Source of the DNA: Clostridia bacterium
GTDB taxonomy: Bacteria > Bacillota > Clostridia > Christensenellales > Aristaeellaceae
Assembly (NCBI GenBank): GCA_009776385.1
Contig: WRFT01000090.1
Location: 1-7,518 of the forward strand
Reading direction: 5' to 3'
DNA: 7,518 bases
In this document: positions 1-5,415 of the stretch, piece after piece
How positions within the stretch are numbered: the stretch's first letter is position 1
Layout of the letters: each line of letters opens with the position of its first letter
The notes under the pieces: generated by a model
What the model was told of the DNA's origin: nothing
Databases searched by the model: none
What the model saw: only the letters and a program-made list of their open reading frames with translations
Made by a program: the position numbers and the translations under genes

Positions 1-382
1 AGCATACGCCCACCAGGCAACTGATAAACAAGGCCAACAGCACAACACCCCAGGTGATGGCATTCTCCGGCCCCAGCGCGAGGTGCTCCCGCAGTACCAA
101 GGCAAAAACGCTGGAGGTAATGGTCGCGTTTACCCCGACGCTGATATCCTGCCCCCTGGAGGAGGAGGTAACCAGCGACATGCCAATGGAAATGATGACC
201 AACTCGGCTGCGCCGTAAAGCACGCTGGGTATGTTCCCGTAAAACACCCCGTTGCGAAGCGTTATGGTAAAGTAACCCAAGCCCTTGAACAGATTAATGA
301 TAATCAGCAGTGCCAGAACGGTAAGCGGCAGAAAAAGCTGATAGGACGCAAGGCTTCCTTTTTTCAAGGCAAGTCGCCTCAT
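1..382 (-). CDS. CUT2-type sugar ABC transporter permease, N-terminal part (runs off window)
   Basis: This is the inner-membrane channel subunit of a ribose/galactofuranose-class ABC importer. Only 127 codons are present; the family is usually about 320-350 residues, so the gene continues past base 1. After a basic N-terminus (MRRLALKKG) hydrophobic segments lie near residues 14-31, 55-72, 82-99 and 109-126. The stretch SIGMSLV (65-71) followed by GQDISVG (77-83) matches the conserved early region of this permease family, where GIDLSVG or GQDISVG is typical. The start is the ATG at 382, which overlaps the upstream ATPase stop as ATGA. A strong GGAGGAGG ribosome site lies at 392-399 inside the ATPase tail, which indicates translational coupling. 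The family call is firm; the substrate is unknown. Confidence 0.88.
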   Translation of the reverse strand, partial: MRRLALKKGSLASYQLFLPLTVLALLIIINLFKGLGYFTITLRNGVFYGNIPSVLYGAAELVIISIGMSLVTSSSRGQDISVGVNATITSSVFALVLREHLALGPENAITWGVVLLALFISCLVGVC

Positions 383-1887
383 GATGCGTGGCCTCCTCCG
401 GCTATGGTGTGCATGATATTGCTTTGGGTCATATCCTCTCCGCCGAGTTCGCCTACAATGCCGCGGTCCTTCATAATAATGAGACGCGCGCATACACGAA
501 TCATTTCTTCTATTTCAGATGAGATAAAAGTGACGCTCATCCCTTCGGAAGCCAGCTTTAAAACCAGTTTTTGAATTTCTACCTTCGTACCCACGTCAAT
601 ACCGCGCGTCGGCTCGTCTAAAATTAAATATTTCGGATGAATCAGCAGCCAGCGCGCCAGAATAACCTTTTGCTGGTTTCCGCCCGATAATGAGCGCACG
701 GGTGTATCGGCCGAGGCGGTCTTGATATCCAATAGCTTGATATACTCGTCCGCGAAAGCCTGCGCCTTTTTAAGGGGGAATGGTTTAAAAAACCCGTTCA
801 TGGTCTGCAAAGCCAAAATGATGTTTTCCCGTACGGACAGATCCGCGATTAAGCCGTCCCCTTTTCGGTCCTCCGGCAGGTAGCCTATGCCGTGACGCAT
901 GGCGTCCTTTGGTTTTTTAATCCGTACCTTCACGCCGCCTACTCTTACCAGCCCGCCCGTTACCCTGTCGGCGGCAAATATCGCGCGTACGCTTTCACTG
1001 CGCCCGGAACCCAACAAACCCGTAAAGCCGTTAACCTCGCCCGCCCGGATGTTAAAGTCATAGGGTTTAATGCCCGTAGAGCTGGCCAGCCCCTCAGCCT
1101 TGTACACCGCCGTGCCGCCGTCTTCCGCGCCGTGCTTCAGGCTTTTAATCTTAGCGGCGTCGTCTAAATCTTTTCCCATCATTTTGGCTATCAGCTCTAC
1201 CTGCGGCAAGGTTTTTACTTCATATTCTCCTATAAACTCACCGTTCCGCAGCACGGTGATGCGGTCGCTGATTTGGTAAACCTGGTCCAGAAAATGCGTA
1301 ACAAAGATGATGCCAACGCCATGCCCCTTTAAATCCCGCATAAGCGTAAACAACTTCTGTACTTCGTCCTCATCCAAGGAGGAGGTCGGTTCATCAAAAA
1401 TGAGAATCTTACACTGCATATCCATCGCGCGCGCGATGGCAATCATTTGCTGGATGGCCAATGAACAGGTGCTAAGCTGCTGGGTCGGCCTAGCCGGAAT
1501 GCCCAGGCTTGCTAAGATTTCCGCCGCCTTTTTGTTTCGCTCGCGCCAAGATACAAACACGCCTTTTTCGCGGCCGATAAACAGGTTTTCCGCGACGGTT
1601 AGATTGGGGCAAAGCGAGATTTCCTGATAAACCGTGCCTACGCCGTTTTCCTGCGCCTCTTGCGGCGACCGAAACGATACTCTCTGCCCGTTAATGTCTA
1701 TAGAACCGGAATCTTTTTGATAAACCCCGGTCAGCACTTTTATCAGGGTGGATTTACCCGCGCCATTCTCGCCCATCAAGGCGTGAACTTCACCTCTCCT
1801 AAGCGTAAAGTCCGCATCTTGCAGAGCCTTTACACCGGGGAAGGAAACATTGATGCCGCGCATTTGAAGCACGATGTCATTCTGCAT
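379..1887 (-). CDS. CUT2-type sugar ABC transporter ATP-binding protein (two nucleotide-binding domains)
   Basis: This cytoplasmic ATPase powers sugar-type import with the flanking permease and binding protein. Its 502 residues are the usual length for RbsA/MglA/YtfR proteins with fused tandem ABC domains. Domain 1 has Walker A GENGAGKST (39-47), an atypical signature region LSTCSLAIQQM (138-148) where LS-x-x-QQQM is common, Walker B ILIFDEPTS (161-169) and the switch histidine in FVTH (195-198). Domain 2 has a degenerate Walker A, GLLGSGRSE (290-298), then LSGGNQQ (400-406) and LILDEPT (421-427), the standard asymmetry of this family. The start ATG has GGGAG eight bases upstream. It follows the binding-protein gene after 142 bp and overlaps the permease start by 4 bp. 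The paralogue (ribose, galactose, galactofuranose or other) cannot be assigned. Confidence 0.95.
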   Translation of the reverse strand: MQNDIVLQMRGINVSFPGVKALQDADFTLRRGEVHALMGENGAGKSTLIKVLTGVYQKDSGSIDINGQRVSFRSPQEAQENGVGTVYQEISLCPNLTVAENLFIGREKGVFVSWRERNKKAAEILASLGIPARPTQQLSTCSLAIQQMIAIARAMDMQCKILIFDEPTSSLDEDEVQKLFTLMRDLKGHGVGIIFVTHFLDQVYQISDRITVLRNGEFIGEYEVKTLPQVELIAKMMGKDLDDAAKIKSLKHGAEDGGTAVYKAEGLASSTGIKPYDFNIRAGEVNGFTGLLGSGRSESVRAIFAADRVTGGLVRVGGVKVRIKKPKDAMRHGIGYLPEDRKGDGLIADLSVRENIILALQTMNGFFKPFPLKKAQAFADEYIKLLDIKTASADTPVRSLSGGNQQKVILARWLLIHPKYLILDEPTRGIDVGTKVEIQKLVLKLASEGMSVTFISSEIEEMIRVCARLIIMKDRGIVGELGGEDMTQSNIMHTIAGGGHAS

Positions 1888-1935
1888 GAAAAACGCTCCC
1901 GGTAAGTTTACTGGCGGCTATGCGCTGCGCCGGAC

Positions 1936-1979
1936 GGTATACGGCTATAAGGGTGCGGCGCGGGCACCGGCCGTATGCC
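1936..1979 (-). promoter_or_regulatory. Nested hairpin between binding-protein and ATPase genes
   Basis: Outer arms at 1936-1945 and 1970-1979 are complementary over ten positions with one mismatch (a G-U pair on one strand, C-A on the mRNA strand). Inside them, GGTGC (1952-1956) pairs with GCACC (1964-1968) around a seven-base loop. No T-run follows on the transcribed strand, so this is not an intrinsic terminator. Hairpins at this spot, downstream of a binding-protein gene and ahead of the ATPase gene, are known in other ABC operons to protect the upstream mRNA and raise binding-protein yield. That role is inferred here. The rest of the 142-bp gap shows only the ATPase ribosome site. Confidence 0.55.
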
Positions 1980-2029
1980 TGATACCTCGCGCCGCGATGA
2001 CTTTTATATTTTACCTAATCGGGATGGAA

Positions 2030-3010
2030 TCAGTCAAGCCTGCCCGGATCTTCGTTGATGCCCATGTTCAGAATGATTTCTTCCGTGATGGTGTAGCAGT
2101 CGACACCGATTTCCTCCAGGAATACGGTTCCGCTGGGGATTTCTCCGCCGTCCTGCAAGGTTTTAATCCACTCGGAAATCTTGGAGGCCTGGCGCGGATT
2201 GCATTGTCCGTCATAATTCCAAATGCCGGCCTGCACATTACGCAGCGCGAAACGGTTAAAGTCAAAGCCCATGATGATGACATCGCCGTCCTTGCCGTGT
2301 GAAATGCCGGCCGCGTCAAGCGCCTGTACAGCGCCGTCAGCCATGCCGTCGTTTTCAGCGTAGATAACGTTAAAGGAGATACCGGATTGAATCGCGGCTT
2401 CTACGACCTTGCGGGCTTCCTCTCCGCTCCAGGAGTCGCCGCCCGTGCCGTCGGCAACGATGGTGATTTCGCCGGCCGCATCAGCCTTTAAAACCGCGTC
2501 GCTGCGCCCTAATTCGGCCGCGCATCCCAACTGGCCGCGGATGAGGATGACGTTATACTCGTCTAACCCCTGGCTTAGCAGCCACTCGATGGCGGTGTTG
2601 CCCTCGGTGTAGGTATCGGAAACCAATGCGGCTTGGTAGTTGCTCTCGTCGGTCGTGATGAAACGGTCAAAGAGGAACACCACTACGCCGGCTTCTTTGG
2701 CCGAAGCCAGCACTTCGTCCCAACCGGACGCGTTGGCAGCCGAAATCAGCAGATAGTCCACGCCGTCACGAATGTAACCTGCGGCGGCGGCTATTTGTTC
2801 GCTGTTATCGGCGGTATTGGTTTGGTTCATGTCATAGCCGTTCTCTACGGAGAACACGGCAAACATGTCCTCAACGTTCGCCTGCCGATAGCCGGACTCT
2901 TCCGGGGGCAGATTGACGATGCCAACCTTAATCAGTTCTTCGGACAAGGCGAACGAGGCGAAGGACAGAACCAGCGCGGAGATGAGGAACAGGCACAGGA
3001 ACTTTTTCAT
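2030..3010 (-). CDS. Secreted sugar-type solute-binding protein of the ABC importer
   Basis: This is the extracytoplasmic ligand-binding component (Peripla_BP_4, YtfQ/RbsB-like fold) that delivers substrate to the permease below. I set the start at the ATG at 3010, giving 326 residues, because GGAGGG lies six bases upstream and a signal peptide begins there (MKKFLCLFLISALVLSFASFA, hydrophobic 4-21, likely cut after Ala21). An ATG 13 codons further up has no ribosome site. The mature part begins with a strand-like segment, LIKVGIVN, and carries family-like blocks: DYLLISAANASGWDEVL, then VVVFLFDRF, NVIYAENDGMADGAVQAL, and GFDFNRFALRNVQAG followed by a QCNP block. There is no lipobox cysteine before the mature domain, unlike most Firmicute binding proteins. 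First gene of the importer operon, with its own promoter. The substrate is unknown; a sugar is the family default. Confidence 0.9.
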   Translation of the reverse strand: MKKFLCLFLISALVLSFASFALSEELIKVGIVNLPPEESGYRQANVEDMFAVFSVENGYDMNQTNTADNSEQIAAAAGYIRDGVDYLLISAANASGWDEVLASAKEAGVVVFLFDRFITTDESNYQAALVSDTYTEGNTAIEWLLSQGLDEYNVILIRGQLGCAAELGRSDAVLKADAAGEITIVADGTGGDSWSGEEARKVVEAAIQSGISFNVIYAENDGMADGAVQALDAAGISHGKDGDVIIMGFDFNRFALRNVQAGIWNYDGQCNPRQASKISEWIKTLQDGGEIPSGTVFLEEIGVDCYTITEEIILNMGINEDPGRLD

Positions 3011-3016
3011 CGTAGA

Positions 3017-3022
3017 CCCTCC
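3017..3022 (-). promoter_or_regulatory. Ribosome binding site deciding the binding-protein start
   Basis: GGAGGG on the minus strand, six bases before the ATG at 3010. It favours the short form that begins directly with the signal peptide over the in-frame ATG at 3049. Confidence 0.85.
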
Positions 3023-3049
3023 ATCTAATAATATAATTGTCGGGTACAT

Positions 3050-3075
3050 GTTTTAACCGGACATGCCGTTAAAAC
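3050..3075 (-). promoter_or_regulatory. 26-bp inverted repeat, candidate repressor operator
   Basis: Perfect 8-bp arms GTTTTAAC (3050-3057) and GTTAAAAC (3068-3075) are separated by 10 bp. The arm centres are about 18 bp apart, close to two helical turns. The repeat begins roughly 15-20 bp downstream of the start point predicted from the promoter at 3098-3126 and lies ahead of the binding-protein ribosome site. A repressor bound here could block transcription. A partial third half-site (GTTAA) lies just upstream at about 3078-3082. The regulator is not in the window. The arms could also form an RNA hairpin in the leader. Confidence 0.5.
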
Positions 3076-3097
3076 GATTAACCCAAAACTTGACCCC

Positions 3098-3126
3098 ATT
3101 ATAATTATGTGAATAGTGAAAGTCAA
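3098..3126 (-). promoter_or_regulatory. Sigma70/sigma-A type promoter of the ABC importer operon
   Basis: On the minus strand the -35 box TTGACT (3121-3126) and -10 box TATAAT (3098-3103) are separated by exactly 17 bp. The -10 box is a perfect consensus and the -35 box has one mismatch. The expected start is near 3091, giving a leader of about 80 bases before the ATG at 3010. An A/T-rich tract (about 3127-3150) directly upstream resembles an UP element. This is the only stretch in the window so clearly promoter-like. Confidence 0.85.
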
Positions 3127-3140
3127 TATATAATTGTTTG

Positions 3141-3159
3141 AAAAAAATATCCGTGGATA
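3141..3159 (-). terminator. Possible weak terminator of the grd-selD transcript
   Basis: On the minus strand a short stem (TATC at 3156-3159 with GATA at 3148-3151, loop of four) is followed by seven T residues (3141-3147), about 40 bases after the selD stop. Four base pairs is too short for an efficient intrinsic terminator, and the T-run also serves as the A/T-rich tract above the next promoter. A somewhat longer imperfect hairpin (GATGCC/GGCATC around the selD stop) has no T-run. Read-through into the importer operon is therefore possible. Confidence 0.22.
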
Positions 3160-3199
3160 ATCGACTAATCATGCTTATTTTGTCGCATATGATGCCTGT

Positions 3200-4234
3200 C
3201 TACGGCATCACGCGTACTGAAAAAGCGCCCCGCGCCTCAACCTTGCCGATGATGGCCGCCTGCGAGCAAACAGTTTTCAGTTTTAAAAGCAAGTCGTCCG
3301 CTTCCTCCCGCGCGACGCTGAAAAGCAAACCGCCTGAGGTCTGCGGATCAAATAAAATGTCTTGCATGGGTACAGATACAGCCGCGTTAATGAAAACGCG
3401 GGGGGTATAGTACTCCCTGTTCCGGTCCGTTCCGCCGGAGGTCATCTCATGGGCAGCCATGTCGTATGCATGGGGAAGCAAGGGCAGCGCGCCTGATAAT
3501 ATTTCGATGGTTTTATCGCTTCCTTCGGCAATTTCGCAGGCATGGCCCAGTAAACCGAAGCCCGTAATATCCGTGCAGGCGTGAACAGACGCGCCGATGG
3601 CGGCATCGCGGGCATATTTGTTAAGCGTCGTCATCGCAGCCACGGAAGGCGCGAACTGACGCTCTGTCAATAGGCTCCCCTTGACCGCAGTAGTGGTAAT
3701 CCCGTTGCCTAAGGGCTTGGTTAAAATGAGTACGTCACCCTCCCGTGCCGTCGTGTTCCGCCAAAGCGCCGAGGGATGAATCATCCCCGTGACACACAGG
3801 CCGTACTTGGGTTCCGTATCTTGAATGGAGTGGCCGCCCGCGATAACCGCGCCGGCTTCCCTTACCTTATCGGCGCCGCCGCCCAGAATGTCGGCGATCA
3901 TCTCCTTGGGCAGGCAGTTCGGAAAACCTAAAATGTTCAAAGCGAACGCCGGCTCCGCGCCCATGGCATAAAGGTCGGATAAGGCATTGGCGGCGGCTAT
4001 TTGGCCGTAAGTGAACGGGTCGTCTACCATCGGCGGGAAGAAGTCCACCGTTTGGATGACGGCTAAATCCTCGCGTACAAGATAAACGCAGGCATCATCA
4101 TTCGTCTCGAAACCTACGAGCAGCCTTTCGTCCGTCCATTTCGGCAGTTTTCCGATGATTTCACTTAGGACTCCCGGTCCCAGTTTGGCGGCTCAACCGG
4201 CGCTTTTGGTTATTTGTGTTAAGCGAATGTCCAT
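3200..4234 (-). CDS. selD: Selenide, water dikinase (selenophosphate synthetase), Sec-containing
   Basis: SelD makes selenophosphate from selenide and ATP, releasing AMP and phosphate; selenophosphate is the selenium donor for Sec-tRNA. Read with UGA at codon 14 as Sec, the gene gives 344 residues against 347 in E. coli SelD. The N-terminus MDIRLTQITKSAG-U-AAKLGPG aligns with the family's catalytic Cys/Sec loop, with Lys17 at the position of the essential lysine. Metal/ATP-binding acidic positions appear as NDDA (45-48) and VDFF (63-66). IAAANALSDLYAMGAEP, GGHSIQD, TDITGFGLLGHACEIAEG and DPQTSGGLLFSV are all diagnostic. E. coli has a second cysteine two residues after the first; here it is Ala16. 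The start ATG at 4234 has GGGAGGA six bases upstream. It lies 56 bp after grdD and probably shares its transcript. The UGA must be decoded for the enzyme to be active. Confidence 0.96.
4163..4184 (-). promoter_or_regulatory. Candidate bSECIS element in selD
   Basis: Starting 9 bases after the UGA, ACTGGGAC (4177-4184) pairs with GTCCTAAGT (4163-4171) as eight base pairs including one G-U, with one bulged A. The five-base apical loop is CGGGA (4172-4176). The loop lies 17-21 bases after the UGA and contains a GGG run. Bacterial SECIS elements are known to sit just downstream of the UGA within the coding region, with a conserved G near the start of the loop that SelB recognises. The geometry fits; the fold is by eye. 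Confidence 0.7.
4193..4195 (-). other. Selenocysteine codon (UGA) at SelD residue 14
   Basis: In-frame TGA between KSAG and AAKLGPG, exactly where SelD proteins carry the catalytic Cys or Sec. Frame and homology continue on both sides: 13 residues back to a well-placed ATG and 330 residues on to TAG. A sequencing error or pseudogene is unlikely because the substituted residue is the one known to vary between Cys and Sec. Confidence 0.95.
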
Positions 4235-4240
4235 ACCGTA

Positions 4241-4247
4241 TCCTCCC
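4241..4247 (-). promoter_or_regulatory. Ribosome binding site for selD
   Basis: GGGAGGA on the minus strand, six bases ahead of the ATG at 4234. It supports initiation upstream of the UGA, not at the in-frame GTG at 4048 that a caller treating UGA as stop would choose. Confidence 0.85.
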
Positions 4248-4290
4248 TTCCCGCGTGATGAAGGCCTGTCTGTCTGTTGCCCGAATGGTT

Positions 4291-5415
4291 TTATAAGTAC
4301 CCCGCCTCCCGAAGAGCCGCGTGGGCCGCCTCGGCGTCTTCCTTGGCTACCATCACAACGGGTCCCGTACAGCCCATGCCGCCTGCGGCATATATGCCTT
4401 TCTTCCAAACGGCGCGCACTGCCTCATCCAGTTCAAGAATTTCCACACCCGTAATTTCCTCATCCACCGCTTTCTCGTCGGGCTTTGACGCCTGCGCGGC
4501 ACGGCCTTCGTCGGCAGGCCTTGCAAGGTCCTCTAATATTTGGTCTAAACCCGCCGCGCGCGCCTTGCTAAACTCATCCCTAACCTTAGCGGCCAAACCG
4601 CCCTTCGCGCACCGGCAGGTGTAGCGCAGCGCGCCCGCTACGACCGGCGCGCCCGACGCCCTGGAGACGATGCTGATAATACGTCCGTAACCCATCCCGA
4701 CGCCCGGTCCATACCCGTCGCCCACCGATTCGTAGTCTCCGCCGGTCGTGTAAGCGCTGAGTGTCTTCATCATGACATTACCCGTCAGACTATCCATCAG
4801 CATGATGTCCGGCACGCCGCGCAGCAGGTCATTCCCGCGCATGATGACGCCTCCGCCCGCCCGGTCGCTCTGCGTAAAGGCGATGGGGTAGCCGGCCTGT
4901 TTTAATGCCCGCAGCGCGCGTTCCGCCTGGCGGCTGCCGTCCAAGTTCAAAATGCCCAAGGTCGGTATGGGGCAGCCGCACGCTTTGGCTACCGCGATAG
5001 CGGAAACCGCGTTTTTAACCATCGCGCTGCCGCGCTGCGTATCACTCGTGCCGGTTGTGGAGGCAATATACATGCTGCGGCCAAATCCCGGCGTGACGGC
5101 GCGGCCAATCGTCGCGACACCGACGGGGAAGTTATAGTGCATGGTAACAGCCGCGTCCAGCGCGCCGTTGTCCAGCATGGCTTCCATGCGCTGATGCGCT
5201 TGCAAAAGATCCGCTTCCTCCAGCAGCACGACTTCCAAATCATCCGCTTGCGCCAGCCTCGCGCCGCGGCGCAGCTCCTCCTCGCCGTGTTCACTTCCGG
5301 CCAGCGTCAGCCCCACGCGTATACGCGGGTTCATGTGTCCGCCTTGCAGCGATAAGGACAATTCATCAAATATCCTGGCCGCGGCCTCCTTTATTTGTCT
5401 GTCCACGGCGCCCAT
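4291..5415 (-). CDS. grdD: Glycine reductase complex protein C, alpha subunit (GrdD)
   Basis: GrdD is the phosphate-using half of protein C: it takes the acetyl group held as a thioester and releases acetyl phosphate. The family is related to PlsX, which makes acyl phosphate from acyl-ACP, so the chemistry is parallel. The 374 residues include GILNLDGSRQAE (154-165), the PlsX-like GNVMMK (212-217), the glycine-rich DGYGPGVGMGYGRI (233-246), TCRCAKGG (266-273) and C-terminal GMGCTGPVV (346-354). Cys349 in that last motif corresponds, by position and context, to the active-site thiol reported as Cys359 in Eubacterium acidaminophilum GrdD. The ATG directly abuts the grdC stop (TAGATG), with GAGGG eight bases upstream inside grdC, so translation is probably coupled and subunit amounts matched. 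A charged, alanine-rich insert (about 290-320) looks like a linker before the C-terminal domain. The same subunit can serve sarcosine or betaine reductases. Confidence 0.95.
   Translation of the reverse strand: MGAVDRQIKEAAARIFDELSLSLQGGHMNPRIRVGLTLAGSEHGEEELRRGARLAQADDLEVVLLEEADLLQAHQRMEAMLDNGALDAAVTMHYNFPVGVATIGRAVTPGFGRSMYIASTTGTSDTQRGSAMVKNAVSAIAVAKACGCPIPTLGILNLDGSRQAERALRALKQAGYPIAFTQSDRAGGGVIMRGNDLLRGVPDIMLMDSLTGNVMMKTLSAYTTGGDYESVGDGYGPGVGMGYGRIISIVSRASGAPVVAGALRYTCRCAKGGLAAKVRDEFSKARAAGLDQILEDLARPADEGRAAQASKPDEKAVDEEITGVEILELDEAVRAVWKKGIYAAGGMGCTGPVVMVAKEDAEAAHAALREAGYL

Noticed and set aside
83..574. Plus-strand ORF of 163 codons
   Set aside because: It lies opposite the permease and ATPase genes, has no recognisable protein features, and the minus-strand frames give clear family matches.
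3011..3049. Start of the binding protein at ATG 3049
   Set aside because: No ribosome site upstream, and it would put 13 non-signal residues before the MKK signal peptide, which has its own GGAGGG.
3178..3215. Hairpin spanning the selD stop as an intrinsic terminator
   Set aside because: GATGCC/GGCATC can pair, but the stem degrades into mismatches and G-U pairs and no T-run follows.
3138..3410. Plus-strand ORF starting MKKISVDNRL in the intergenic region
   Set aside because: Most of it is the complement of the selD 3' end. A possible TTGTTT/GATAAT pair nearby has no plausible gene behind it.
4046..4048. selD as a truncated pseudogene starting at GTG 4048
   Set aside because: The frame continues upstream through UGA into a perfect SelD N-terminus with its own ATG and ribosome site, so it is an intact Sec gene.
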